A stretch of 64,000 nucleotides of DNA from Xestospongia bergquistia (GCA_963965975.1 OZ014423.1:2356001-2420000); one strand, 5' to 3'. Positions 21,077 through 34,820 are shown, counted from the first letter of the stretch. Notes: generated from the sequence alone by a model not told the origin. Numbers and translations: made by a program.

Positions 21077-24000
21077 TCATGAAGTTGGTTTTTTTTCATT
21101 GACTTCAAAGTACAATGGATTCCGTCTAGCAATATTATCTTCAGAAATATCATGTCTCTGTGCAATAAGTCTTCTTCGTTTGAGAACAAAAAAAATTGTA
21201 ATTGCAGCAATTAGACAAATAACTATAAAAAAAAACAAACAAAGTAAATTATTAACTGCTTAATATAGAAAGTATTAACAATACCTGCAGTAACTATAAC
21301 TGTTATTGGCACAGCAATATAAAGACTGTTACTTGAACTTAAGAACTACACAATATTATAATACTTAACCACAATTACAATATATAACTTACTGATTGAC
21401 TGTCTAGAATCACTGTTGGCATAACTTTAACAGCTATAAAAAATGTAAAGATGACAACATATATGTAACCAATAGCTATACTAATAGTTGTATCAAGTAC
21501 ATCAATATATCTTAATTTTTCTATTTTCTTACTTTCACAACTGAACCCATTCTCAAGCAAGGAAAAACCTGAACTACAATCACAATGAAATGAACCATCA
21601 TCATTCACACATCTCTGACTGCAACCTCCATTATTTTGAGCACATTCATTAATGTCTTATAAAAGACATGCTAATTAAAATATAATTTAGTAGACAACTA
21701 ACCAAAGCAAGTATGATCATCATTGCCTAAGTAATAGCCAGTCTGACATGTACATTGATAACTACCAACACTGTTATGACAACCTTGAGTACATCTTGTT
21801 AGATTGAATGAACACTCATCTATGTCTATTATAAATTAAGATATACTAACAATAAATGATAATTGTAAATTTACCTGAACAAAATATACTATTGTATAGA
21901 TGATATCCAGGTTGACAGGTACATTGGAAACTACCTTCAGTATTTGTACATATTTGTTCACAACCTCCATTTTCAATTTCACATTCATTAATATCTGTTT
22001 ATCAATAAGTCTTAATTAAAGAATTTAAAGTAAATGATTAATTGATTACCAGTACAAATTTTTCCATTGGTATTAATTTTGAATCCAATATCACATTGAC
22101 ACTGATAACTTCCTGGTTTATTGATACAAGTATGATCACAACCACCATTATTACTATCACATTCATTGATATCAGAACAAGTGAGTCCATTGGACAACTG
22201 GTAGCCTGGTTGACAATCACAGACATAACTTCCATTAGTATTATAACAGTTGTGTTCACAAAGATGAGTACCATTTGTACATTCATTGATGTCTATAGAA
22301 AACAAAACATATTATTTCCATTTCTATCTTACATTACCATCACAACTTTGTCTGTCAGTCATGTTCAATAAGAATCCACTATTGCAGGAACACTCATAAC
22401 TTCCAAGTCTGTTAGTACATATTTGAGTACAACCTCCATTACTTAATAAACATTCATTAGTATCTAGTAATTTACTTACTCTCAATTAGTAATATTATAT
22501 ATTACTAACCAACACAAGTTTTCTGATTACTCATAAGATGGTATCCAGCAAAGCAGGAACAAAGATAGGAACCTTCTGTATTGACACAATTCTGATTACA
22601 TCCACTAATGCCAAGAGTACATTCATTCACATCTTACAAAAATTAAATATATATTTTGTAGTAATAGTACATCAATAATCTTACCATCACAATGATGGTT
22701 GTCAGAGTTAATAATATAGCCGGTATTACATGAACAGTAGTAACTGCCATTTGTATTATGACAAGAATGCTCACATCCTCCATTATTGTCAGTACATTCA
22801 TTGATTTCTGTTATGAATACACTAATATTTTAAATACTTTCAATCATAAACATACCAGTACAGTTATGACCATCAATATTGAGAGTATATCCTGAATCAC
22901 AAAAACAGCTATAATTACCCAATGTGTTTGTACAATAATGAGCACAACCACCATTGTTAGTAGCACATTCATTGATATCTATAAATGATATAGAGTTATG
23001 TCATTAAATTTATATTACCTTACCAGAACAATGTAGTTTGTTATAAATTTGATAGCCAGAAAAACAAGAACAGATGACTGTACTGTTTGTTTGTGTACAC
23101 ACTTGCTCACAATCACCATTGTTAGTAGAACATGTTGGATTCACTAGTGCAATAATCAAATATATTAATATTATCATTAATATTGTTACACTTACAAGTG
23201 CAATTATGTTGATCAGCCTGTAAAGAATAACCAGTACCACATGTACAAAAATAACTATATAATGTATTGTGACAGTAGTGTTCACAACCACCATTGTTGC
23301 TGTTACAAATGTTACTAGAATTAACTTGAACATCTAAATGAGGTCACACAATCAATCAATGCTGCTAATCTATTGGGTTACCTGGTCCATTTAGAAGCAT
23401 TCCTGCTGGATATCCATAACCACCATGAAGAGTAAATCCATACACACTGACATATATCTTCCCATTAGGATGACTATGACTAATTGTGTAGTTCCCATCA
23501 ACTGTAGTATTATAACCATATCCAGTCACTGTCCCATACATATCATATATTGGAGTGAAATCCAGTGTTGTTAGTGTACCATTAATTACTACAGTCCCAT
23601 TGTAGTATGTATCAGCTGGTATTGCTATACTGTAATGATTTTTTGGCATTTCAGGTAATGTAGTAAAAGTGACATTATGAGGATATTGTCTAATAGGAGG
23701 AACTGTCATTAACAATGGATCACCATAGCCACTCACAGGATAATCACGACTAAATGCCAGTGCAGCAATATAGCATTTACTACTGCAAAGAACATCACAA
23801 AAGTGGCCAAACTTAGTATTAAAAGTAATGATATCTCCAGCAAAATTCATTGTAACATTAGTATTGTTTTGTGGACATGAAATACTCACTTTAGTGTTAT
23901 TTTCTGATGCTATGAGTTTAAATCGTTGTCCATTACGACTATACAATGGTGTTAATAAGAAATGTGTTCCCCAATTAATAGTAGGTGGTATTTGTGTACT

Positions 24001-26404
24001 AATAGGATCACAATCACTATAAGGTATTGGAACTCTGGCACAGTCATGTCCTCCAATTACTGTTAATGGATGATTTGAGACTATTTTAGTTCCACTGAGA
24101 TCAACCAATGTTGCTCCTATTAGTAGAGTCTGCAGTGAATGAAGAGTAATAGTATGACTGGACCCTGCTGTAATAGTAACTAATGTGCTATTTGTTTGAG
24201 CATTTGAAGGTAGTTGTACATTCTGAGTAGGTATAATAGTCACAGTTGTATTGTCTCTACAACCAACAAGAAGGATTTGACTATATTTCCCACTAACTGT
24301 ACTATTTGCAGATATTCCATAATAGATATATTCCTGTGTAGGTTGTTCATAACATGGTAGAGCTAGATAGGTTGAACGAGGTGTATATGTATGGCCTATC
24401 AAAACAATAGAGATAGGTTCACCAGACACTGATTTAACATGGAGTCCATAATTACGATAAGAATATGTTACTTCTCTCACTTGTAGACTGGATGGTATTG
24501 TTATCAAATCAGGAGAATGGACACTTGTTATTCCAGTATAACTATAAGTTCCAGTCAATGATGAAATGTTATATTGAACTAGACTTGAACTCATAGTATA
24601 GATCAGCATTTCTATTGTGTTAGTTGAAGAGAATTGTCTTAAGAATGCTACATTGAATTCTGTAGCATAACTGGATGCACTCATGCTTGAAACTTTGCCT
24701 GTAAAAATTAAGAACACAACCGTAAGTATTATGGTATATAAGTGACATTAAAGAATACCGATTTAAGAAAAATGATATGCTTACAAAAATAGATTTAACT
24801 ACATAGACATTTTCTAATAATATATGACAGACACTGTACTTTAATGCTAAATAACCACAGTTAGATTCCAGACTTATAGTTTTAAATGGTCTAGGGATTA
24901 GTATAAATTTCACATTAACATACACCTTTTTTCTGCTGCAGCAAAGTATATATATTATATATTTATTATGCTAATTATTATCAGTAAACTTTTCTATCTT
25001 ACCAGTAAGTTGCATTAGGTTCACTCCAGCACTATAAGAGTAACCAGTAGAAGGTCCAAATCCATATACCAATACACTTAGTTTGGATTGACTTGTAATA
25101 GTATGTGAATTTAAGTCAGTAATTTGTACTTGTGCACCATATCCAATAATATTGTTATCATTATAGATAGTGTTCCATGTTAATGATAGCACTGATCCAT
25201 CCATTAATACTGTGTCTTGACTAGTAGCAGCAATATTGATGTAGTGTGACGTGACTGGATAAGGACCAGATATAGGAGGAGAGATAAATGTTATTTTCTC
25301 AGAATACTGGTCAATTGAAGGAATCATTGAAATTACAGGATCACCAATTCCATCTGCATTATGACTTGGTCCTAACTGATTTACTAAGATTGGCTTGTCA
25401 GAAACAATAGAACAATAGGCATTTGTACTTGAATATTTTGTGATTGTACTTCCAGATGTTGATAGATATACAGTGGATATGATTCCTTTACTACATATAA
25501 AATTGAATGTAGTCTGATTCTCTGCAGCTAATATCTTATAATACTGCCTTGCTCTACCACCATAAGGAGTAAGAAGGAACTGTCTTCCCCATGTTACTGT
25601 AGGTGGTATTTGCTCAATGATATGCTCACAAGCTGCCACACTATTAGGAACATTACCACACTCATGACCACTGACAACACTCAGTGGTTTGTTTGATACT
25701 ATACTAGTTCCAGTTATATCAACAGCTAATGCTCCAAACAGAAATGTCTGCATTCTATGAAGTGTAATAGAGAAAGGAGTTCCAGCTGTAATTGTCACAT
25801 TGGGACTATTTGGATTCTGGATATTTTCAGGCACAGTAATATTGTGAGTTGGGATAATGGTAACAATTGTATTATTTTTAACACCAATAAGAAGTACTCC
25901 ACTTAATGTATAATCAGGTATAGCTCCTATAGACACAGCATAATACTGGTACTGATTTAAATCTGCGATATCTTGTGATGGGTAAGCAACATATTCACCT
26001 ATAGTTGCATCCTGGTAATTGATTACCAGTACTGAAATAAGTCCTCCGTTATTTGTATACACATGGATCCCTTTATTACGATTTGAATAGCTGCTTCTCA
26101 ATGTAACTTGACTTACAGGAATACTCACGTTCACTGAACCTGTGTTAGTGACAGTTCCTGTTACTATAACATTAGTGTAGTTTTCAACTGTGAAGGACAC
26201 GGGTGATGAAGAAGTAGTCATAATATACAACCACAGTTTTTCAGTTACTTCCAGATAGTTTCGCATAGCCCCAATGTAGAAGTCAGTTCCATAACTGGAT
26301 TGAGCAAGAGCACATGTCAAAATACCTATATATAATGTATAAGGATAAATTAAAACCTTATAAATAAAATTCAACTTACTTAAAAAAATCACTGCCTTCA
26401 TCAT
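21077..26404 (-). CDS. IgGFc-binding/EGF transmembrane receptor, member 4 (complete, 11 EGFs)
   Basis: Exons: 26380-26404, 25003-26325, 23382-24698, 23196-23333, 23024-23143, 22856-22978, 22685-22807, 22510-22632, 22338-22463, 22050-22292, 21875-21994, 21703-21825, 21533-21655, 21393-21433, 21285-21345, 21077-21222; total 4275 nt, 1424 residues. Order: signal peptide (MMKAVIFLS + ILTCALAQ), two IgGFc-binding-type domains, eleven EGFs, juxtamembrane exon, membrane helix, K-R-R-R, tail with [11 protein letters not shown]. Exon 22050-22292 encodes two EGFs without an intron between them. Anomaly: a run of eight T on the plus strand (seven nt at this place in members 5 and 7) shifts the last codons, so the tail ends K-K-P-T-S instead of the usual H-E-E-E-K-L. 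Also Y-D-I-S of the tail is H-D-I-S here. Confidence 0.88.
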
Positions 26405-26531
26405 AGTTTCTTGTAATATTTAGATCAAAGGATTACGCCTTTCTTTAAACGAGAAGATTCGTAATTGAATATCAGTAAGAACTATAAATTTAATTAATAA
26501 CCTCTTGTGTGGCATTTTATAGGCTGACGGG

Positions 26532-26604
26532 GTAAACAGATGAATATGTTTCTTCTAACTCTCACTTCATTTACGTTATGCCATTTTACTCCAATTTTGT
26601 CTAC
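26532..26604. promoter_or_regulatory. Conserved 5'-flank block upstream of member 4
   Basis: Counterpart of the blocks at 1075-1146 and 52653-52706, about 130 bp upstream of the start codon. Candidate promoter or 5'UTR element, by conservation only. Confidence 0.35.
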
Positions 26605-28012
26605 TACTGTAGAAGAATAAGAATAATAGCTAATCTAATGATTATAAAATGACAGATTCTACTTGTCTGGTTGGTATATATATAACACCATGTACCCACA
26701 CTAGTACTCTTAGACAAAAAGGTATGGAGACTTTTGTATTAATAATTATAGTCAAACATATTTTCTTAGGTGTGTTTTTTAGTCTTGCTTTGCCAGCCCA
26801 TCCTACAAAGAAACAAGGCTAGCTTATAATTGCTTGTTCAACTTCTGACATTTCCTTGATGTGGTCCAATTGTTAAAAATGTCTTTTTTAGAGGGTGTAC
26901 ATAATCACAGCATCACATAAGTGCTATTTTTACATTATGCAAAAACTATAAATTAACATATAAGTGTTACAATAATTGATACCACTGCAAGGCAAATATC
27001 ATCTTTGTAGGTATTATATAAAATGTTGTTCAACTATTTCTAAACTCTAAAATCTCTCAATGTAAGATAATATCACTCAAAACAAACTCTTGTTTGTATA
27101 TACATGATTCCCTTTTATTCTTTTATTAATCAGTTCTATTTGCATGTACTGAGCAAACAGGCAGTGAGATTATTTTCTCAATACAGCCATGAAGTTCATA
27201 CTTCAAAAGAAAATACTATAATTAATCCCAACTCATATCAGCAACCACTAAAGTTAACACTGATCATTCACTTAGATGTAGCACAGTCATTTTGTCCTAA
27301 CCCCAAACCCCAAGTTAAGTGCAGGTTCTCCAGGCCAATATATCAATAGTGAATTTTATAGTATCATCAAACATTATTATAATGTACCATTAGATTAGTA
27401 AGTATAATGATTTGTATGCCACATGCACCAATTACACTGAAAAAGTAAATTGTATTCATTAAAAATAAACATTTTGAACATTAATCGGTACTAATGATAA
27501 AATTGCCAAAACAAAAAATGTTCCAAAACAAACAGAGTAATTATAATGTTATTACATATTTAATATATTAACTACTGATATTATCATTTTGTCATTAGTA
27601 GGAGTATTAGTACTGTCTAGTTGAGTTTTGCAATCTAAACATTCTCTAACAGTTTCTTGAAATGCTGCTGGGACTAGAGAAGGAGAGAGAGAGCATATGC
27701 TGAGTTGATATTATAAAATTACTGTTGATTGAAGGTAGCTGGTGATTCACAAATTTACCAATTGAGCCACACCCAATCAAATATAATTAATTTTTATATA
27801 CATTCAAATATCAATAGTATTGTAGTTGCTACAATTGATAAAACATGCACATACAATTAATAATGTCCCTAGACTCCTTAATAAGGTATTAAGATTAACA
27901 ATTTAGGGTTTGGTATTAATAACATACATGTAGCTCCTACTAATGCTCTTGTAACTTTCACTGAACATGATCCACAAACTGTATGTCCAAATTTATTACA
28001 TGGATGCTATAA
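26605..28012. other. Spacer, no gene seen
   Basis: AT-rich spacer upstream of member 4. The part from about 27430 resembles 53280-53760 (for example ATTGCCAAAACAAAAAATG-like and CTGCTGG-AG near 27660). GAGA microsatellite near 27680. The open frames are short and unsupported. Confidence 0.45.
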
Positions 28013-28558
28013 TGATTAGTAGAATAATCAAACAGTTATTATATATAGTTATTTCAGATGAATAATATCAAAGATAACATTACAATAGAACACTCTACAT
28101 ACTAAACAAGAGGAGTCTTAGAGTTAATAGTACTGGTCACTTAATATATTTGTCTGTTCTAAGCTGTTCAATAAACAGTACCATTATTGCCACATCATTA
28201 TTATATAATACGTATAATGTTTACAAAATACAATTAAATTTTAATATAATTAAAAATAGTGACTTTTAATGTATTTTCCACATTAAATTTAGACTGTGTC
28301 AATTATTACTTACTTGTCTAGTTAGTTTCATTCCTAAGAAATAGTTCTTTGTTCTCTTAATTTTTAAAAGAAATTTGCAATGAATCAATTAGATCTAAAC
28401 CTTGGAGTCAATGGGGGTAAAAACAATGACAACAGAAGAAAAATGGCTTAGTTTAAGACACTATATTCTAATCAGTTGTGTTACAAAGTAGTTTTGTGGA
28501 GTCTTCCTGTTGCAGTATTAGTATGTGCCATACCACTACAAATGAAATTACATATTGG
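28013..28558. other. Collapsed spacer block with fragments of the two small genes
   Basis: From 28017 it matches the spacer at 17300-17540. At about 28265-28360 it jumps to the donor side of the small minus-strand gene's first exon (K-N-Y-F-L-G-M-K-L-T-R-Q). From about 28360 it jumps again to the sequence that follows the small plus-strand gene. Large deletions have removed both gene bodies. Confidence 0.55.
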
Positions 28559-28683
28559 TCAGTGCATATATAACCATTTCTCTACTGTTGCTATTATTTG
28601 TTCATCAATATCTCTTCTTTTTCTCTTAATTCTGTTACTTACATTGTATTCAAGACCCATACAGATACAGACTTTTAGTAACT
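28559..28683 (-). CDS. Conserved orphan terminal exon, copy 2
   Basis: Same acceptor, 41 codons and stop as the segment at 20345-20469: E-L-L-K-V-C-I-C-M-G-L-E-Y-N-V and I-A-T-V-E-K-W-L-Y-M-H. It lies about 600 bp beyond the stop of member 5. Differences are mostly amino-acid replacements with no frame damage, so this is a preserved reading frame or a recent copy. Confidence 0.35.
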
Positions 28684-29282
28684 CTGAAATGCTTATTAAA
28701 TGAATCAATAGATTATTTCCCCTTTTGGGATACCCCTTTGTTGAAAAAGCATAGAGAAAGATAATTAACAAATAATAAAAGTAATTATTCATTTCCTAAA
28801 GTCAGCGCAAACCTCCACTTCTTCTCGTGTCAGTTTGATCATTATATAGTTGTCAGTGACTTGGATTTACTTGATTGTCTGCAATAATAGTAAATGATCT
28901 CATTATTAAATTAATTATACCTTTCACCTCATTAGTCATTAATTATAAGAAAGAGATTCTTGTACTTGAACCAACTGTTATTATTTTGTTAGTAGATATA
29001 GAATAATTGATTATCAGTTCACTGTATGGGCTATTGACTTCATATTACTACTGAATTTAACATTCCTCTGTAAGCTTATTGTGTTCTTATGCCAATTCTG
29101 TGGTCATCTTACATACTTATATTATTTTCATGTAGTGTGATAGTTTAAGGTAAAGATAAAAAGAACAGCACTAATAAGGCAGCAGCAATAAAATAAAACT
29201 AAATATAGATATATATCACAGCATGTATAGATATTAATAGTGTTTTTTCCAATAAAATATAACTAGAATAGTTAAGTCAATT
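28684..29282. other. 3' flank of member 5
   Basis: Shared 3' flank of the receptor family, parallel to 20470-21076. No gene seen. Confidence 0.45.
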
Positions 29283-32102
29283 TTACAGCTTTTCTTCTTC
29301 ATGAAGTTGGTTTATTTCATTGACTTCAAAGTACAATGGATTCTGTCTAACAATATGATCTTCAGAAATATCATAGTTCTGTGCATTAAGTCTTCTTCGT
29401 TTGAGAACACGAAAAACTGTAACTGCCGCAATTAGACAAATAACTATAAGAAACAAATAAAGTAAATTATTAACTGCTTAATATAGAAAGTATTAACAAC
29501 ACCTGCAGTAACTATAACTGTTATTGGCACAGCAATATAAAGACTGTTACTTGAACTTAAGAACTACACAATATTATAATACATAACCACAATTTCAATA
29601 AATAACTTACTGATTGACTATCTAGAGTCACTTTTGGTATAACGTTAGCAGCTATAAAAATGTAAAGATGACAACATATATGTAACCAATAGGTATAGTA
29701 TTAGTTGTATCAAGTACATCAATATATTTTAATTTTTCTATTTTCTTACTTTCACAACTGAACCCATTCTCAAGCAAGGAGAAACCTGAACTACAATCAC
29801 AATGAAATGACATATCATCATTCACACATCTCTCTCTGACTGCAACCTCCATTATTTTGAGCACATTCATTAATGTCTTGTAAAAGATATGTTTATTAAA
29901 ATATAATTTAGTAGACAACTAACCAAAGCAAGTATGATCATCATTGCCTAAGTCATAGCCAGTCTGACATGTACATTGATAACTACCAACACTGTTATGA
30001 CAACCTTGAGTACATCTTGTTAGATTGAGTGAACACTCATCTATGTCTGTTATAAATTAAGATATAATAGGAGAATAAGTGATAATTGTAAATTTACCTG
30101 AGCAAAATATACTATTGTATAGATGATATCCAGGTTGACAGGTACATTGGAAACTACCTTCAGTATTTGTACATATTTGTTCACAACCTCCATTTCCAAT
30201 CTCACATTCATTAATATCTGTTTATCAATAAGTCTTAATTAAAAAATTTAAAGTAAATGATTAATTGATTACCAGTACAAATTTTTCCATTGGTATTAAT
30301 TTTGAATCCAATATCACATTGACACTGATAACGTCCTGATTTATTGATACAAGTATGATCACAACCACCATTGTTATTATCACATTCATTCAAATCAGAA
30401 CAAGAGAGTTCATTGGACAACTGGTAGCCTGGTTGACAATCACAGACATAACTTCCATTAGTATTATAATAGTTGTGTTCACAAAGATGAGTACCATTTG
30501 TACATTCATTGATGTCTATAGAAAACAAAGCATATTATTTCCATTTCTATGTTACATTACCATCACAACTTTGTCTGTCAGTCATGTTCAATAAGAATCC
30601 ACTATTGCAGGAACACTCATAACTTCCCAGTCTATTAGTACATATTTGAGTACAATCTCCATTACTTAATAAACATTCATTAGTATCTAGTAATTTACTT
30701 ACTCTCAATTAGTAATATTATATATTACTAACCAACACAAGTTTTCTGATTACTCATAAGATGGTATCCAGCAAAGCAGGAACAAAGATAGGAACCTTCT
30801 GTATTGACACAATTCTGATTACATCCATTAATGCCAAGAGTACATTCATTCACATCTTATAAAAATTAAATATATATTTTGTAGTAATAGTACATCAATA
30901 ATCTTACCATCACAATGATGGTTGTCAGAGTTAATAATATAGCTGGTATTACATGAACAGTAGTAACTGCCCTTTGTATTATGACAAAAATGCTCACATC
31001 CTCCATTATTCTCAATGTATTCATTGATTTCTGTTATGAATACACTAACATTTAAAATGCATTAAATCATAAACATACCAGTACAGTTATGACCATCAAT
31101 ATTGAGAGTTTATCCTGAATCACAAGAACAGCTATAATTACCCAATGTGTTTGTACAATAATAAGCACAATCACCATTGTTAGTAGCACATTCATTGATA
31201 TCTATAAATAATATAGAGTTATGTCATTAAACCTATATTATCCCATTACCAGAACAATGTAGTTTGTTATAAATTTGATAGCCAGAAAAACAAGAACAGA
31301 TGACTGTACTGTTCGTTTGTGTACACACTTGTTCACAACCACCATTGTTAGTAGAACATGTTGGATTCACTAGTGCAATAATCAAATATATTAATATTAT
31401 CATTAATATTGTTACACTTACAAGTACAATTATGTTGATCAGTCTGTAAAGAATAACCACTACCACATGTGCAAAAATAACTATATAATGTATTGTGACA
31501 GTAGTGTTCACAACCACCATTGTTGATGTTACAAATGTTACTAGAATTAACTTGAACATCTAAATGAGGTCACACAATCAATCAATGATGCTAATCTATC
31601 CACTTACCTGGTCCATTGAGTAGCATTCCTGCTGGATATCCATAACCACCATGAAGAGTAAATCCATACACACTGACATATATCTTCCCATTAGGATGAC
31701 TATGACTAATTGTGTAGTTCCCATCAACTGTAGTATTATAACCATATCCAGTCACTGTCCCATACATATCATATATTGGAGTGAAATCCAGTGTTGTTAG
31801 TATACCATTAATTACTACAGTCCCATTGTAGTATCTATCAGCTGGTATTGCTATACTGTAATAATTTTTTGGCATTTCAGGTAATGTAGTAAAAGTGACA
31901 TTATGAGGATATTGTCTAATAGGAGGAACTGTCATTCGTGACCACTGACAATACTAGTGGTTTCTTTGATACTATACTAGTTCCAGTTATATCAACAGCT
32001 AGAGCTCCAAACAGAAATGTTTGCATTCTATGAAGTGTAACAGAGAAAGGAGTACCAGTGGTGATTGTCACATCAGGACTACTTGGGTTCTGTATATTTT
32101 CA
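29283..32102 (-). pseudogene. IgGFc-binding/EGF receptor, member 5 (5'-truncated, internally deleted)
   Basis: The 5' side is a 150-bp piece of the first IgGFc domain (about 31936-32102), fused directly to the last part of the second IgGFc domain (31608-31935). EGF exons follow: 31422-31559, 31250-31369, 31079-31201, 30908-31030, 30733-30855, 30561-30686, 30273-30515 (double), 30098-30217, 29924-30046 and 29750-29876; then 29611-29651, 29503-29563 and 29283-29443 (membrane helix and tail with [10 protein letters not shown]). Damage: TAA in place of the Tyr codon of a G-Y-T-L motif near 31110, loss of the first EGF cysteine (C to Y) in exon 30908-31030, and a 4-nt CTCT expansion near 29832 that shifts the last EGF. 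The 5' part was lost at the border of repeat copy B. Confidence 0.88.
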
Positions 32103-32115
32103 GTACTGAAGCAAA

Positions 32116-32395
32116 GTGCCACTATTGTAATAGAATTCAGGAAGTAGTTATAAAATAGGAATACATAGATACACAGGGTTTGCCTCATGCAGTGATATGT
32201 TAGATTTAACAACAAATGTGACTTTGATCTCTAGTCTGTTCTGAATAATAGTAAACTTTTACCTTCTGTATACATAGCTTTTAACTTAGTCATTGATATT
32301 ATTAACCATCACATTGCTCTACATGTCTTGTATACATGGTTCCAGGTTCAATAAACAATTATCACATTCCTAAGCATATTTGAACAACAATCACG

Positions 32396-32436
<41 letters not shown>

Positions 32437-34800
32437 AGGTGAGATTTTGCTACACCATTCAGATTAGTTGCCTCATGGTAAGGCACTGGGCAATTACAAG
32501 TAAGTAAAAATATTTTCTGAAATTGAAGCAAATATAGGGATGGGTAATATCAGCCCACTACAAAAAATGCAAACAAGATATATAGTAGGGATGGCAATTG
32601 CGCCATCCCTACATAATAGCACAGGCATAGAATCCAACAATACATCACTGATAATTATTTAAGTGATTTAGATAGTTGATATATATCCTTATTTGTTTGT
32701 GTTATTTGTGCTTGTAGTAGGGATGATGTAATTGTCATCCCTATCTTGTTTGCATTCTTTGTATTGTGGGATGATATCACCCATCCCTATGCATTTACTT
32801 CATTTTTTAATTTACTTTTTGATTAATGTTTTACATGTAAGTTTTATATAGTCAGTAGCAAAAGCTGCAACATGCTGAGGTAGAATGATAAACAAATTCA
32901 ACATTTGACCAATTGTGTTTATGATGCTTAGAAACCTCATCTTAACCTATAACAAATAATAATGAAGGGATGATCATAGAAAGAAATATGCAAAGAACTG
33001 AAAGATTTTGATCAGTTTTAAGTGAGATATTGATTGCTTCTTGTCAAAACATTTTACTGGACAATCCAGGCCATCCCTACATAGGCATTGAAACCTTTCC
33101 TATTGATAAGGCTTACTTAATTACTGAAAATTATTCTATTTTATGGAAGCCGAGGACGGACGTTCCAATTCCTATTTCTTCTGCGAACCTTGGCGCATTT
33201 AAAAATCCCAATTAATGACCCAGTTGATGAGTTCCAATTTATTATTCCTAGTTCTATTTTGGCATGTGCCCCATGTCTAGGCTTTACTTGTTACTTAATA
33301 AAACACAGAGCGTAAGTACTACGAGCCATCTCTTAAAATCAAGCATCAGCAAAATGTTTCCAGTGGGTTGGGTTCCTGACTTTGGTTGTATAATTATTGT
33401 TGATGTATTGTTTATGGAAGCCAAGGACAGACATTTGAACTTCATATAGTCCTGTTTAATTGAAATAGGAATTGGGATATCCATTCTCCACTTCCACTTG
33501 GTAGTGTTATGGTTATACTTTCCAAAAACTTTGATCATTAATGAGGCAAATTGCATGCACAATAAGTATATTACATTATGGTTTTACTGTTTATATTAAT
33601 AATGTGTTATCAGAAACAGTCAACAATTTAGATTCTATAGTAATCAGCAGATATAAACTAGATATAGAGTGGTTATACAGGTTGCATATATGTAGCAAAA
33701 CATTTGACACAAATGTAAACATCATCCTTTTTTCATTCCTAACATAATATCTATTAATGTGAATTACTCACTATGTAATTTGTTGGTGTGTTACAAAATA
33801 ACATTCACTGAGTAATTCACAATAATTTAAGTACCAATAGTGTTCCACTGATGTAAGCTGAACAACAAATAATAAGGAAAGGTATAAAAGATGTCAATGT
33901 AGCTGATGTGTTAAACTGTTAAGCGTTAAGTAAAGTAAACTATAGTCTGTTCGTGTTCACGTTGGCGGTAGAAAAATCATAACTTTCTAATAACTCGACC
34001 TAATTCAAAATTTCAAAGTCAAGTGGTCTCCTGACGACCATCCAGTTCTTTTGATGTCATTTTTATGACACGACCCACAAGAACAAGATTTAGTGTACTT
34101 TCCATAAGCAAAGTATAGGAGATGCCATTATTGTGATCTCGTGATTTCGTTAATCAATAAAATGGCTGCCGCTTGAATCAAGCCGGCTTGAATACGGTAA
34201 GAAATACATTCTAATTGTAAACGTTTAATCACATAGATATAAGTTGAATAAAACTATTGTGTATGAGAAAGAATACAAACAGAAGTAATACTGAAGTAAG
34301 ACTTCGATAACAAATAAGATTATAAAAGTTATGACAGCCTCAGGGGTAGTACATTGTCTAAAAAATCTTGATCAAAGTCTTTAAAAACCTCTGTTAAGTT
34401 GTGCCTTGGATCAGTACATATTGTTTGTGTAGGTTCTGTTATTTTTTGTAGTGCTTCATCTATTAATTGTCTGTAATCTTTGTCATCATGTCATTGTCGT
34501 CACTATCATCTTATCTAAGTTCAATTATGAATTCTTCTATTGTGCCCTCAATAAGTCTGTCTTTTTCAAAGTAATCATTTCTATGTCCACAACATGTCTA
34601 CAAAATTCTTCCACATGTCAGTTGTTGAGTATGTAAACCCATCAGGTGTAACCTGTTCAATTTCTGGTAAGTTGTATGTCTTATTATGTTTAGCTACAGA
34701 GCCTTTCACAGAAGCCCATGTTAACTCTATTGGATTGAGTTCACAATGGGCTACTGGTAACCTTAAAACTGTATGTCCATGTGTCTTTTTAATGTTAAAA
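32116..34800. repeat. Large dispersed repeat, copy B
   Basis: Same order and orientation as copy A (10052-13310), with deletions: one tandem unit and the transposase core are missing. A longer AT microsatellite lies at about 32399-32431. It begins directly beside the truncated receptor member 5 and is followed, after about 300 bp, by the LTR retrotransposon. Confidence 0.8.
32537..32787. mobile_element. 251-bp MITE, copy B
   Basis: Second copy of the element at 10509-10759, same length, ends GGGATG...CATCCC with TA on each side. The inner palindrome GGGATGGCAATTGCGCCATCCC is complete here. It was carried inside the larger repeat, so it predates that duplication. Confidence 0.8.
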
Positions 34801-34820
34801 AACTCTACACACATGTACAC
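34440..34820 (-). pseudogene. Transposase C-terminal remnant (same family as 13000-14275)
   Basis: It encodes H-C-E-L-N-P-I-E-L-T-W-A-S-V-K (third catalytic acid) followed by Y-N-L-P-E-I-E-Q-V and W-K-N-F-V-D-M, then in another frame the acidic C-terminus (to about 34440). The 20-nt segment lost in copy A is present here, but the catalytic core and N-terminus are deleted; sequence jumps at about 34785. Confidence 0.75.

Noticed and set aside
22042-22371. Plus-strand open frame rich in Thr/Ile, also at 46933-47244, 60711-61022 and 63560-63871
   Set aside because: It is the antisense of the double-EGF exon; its recurrence only reflects duplication of the real minus-strand exon.
33030-33449. 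Two plus-strand open frames (W-K-P-R-T-D-V-P-I-P-I-S; V-G-W-V-P-D-F-G) in repeat copy B
   Set aside because: In copy A the same region has extra stops or shifts, and the pieces match no family I know; treated as repeat sequence.
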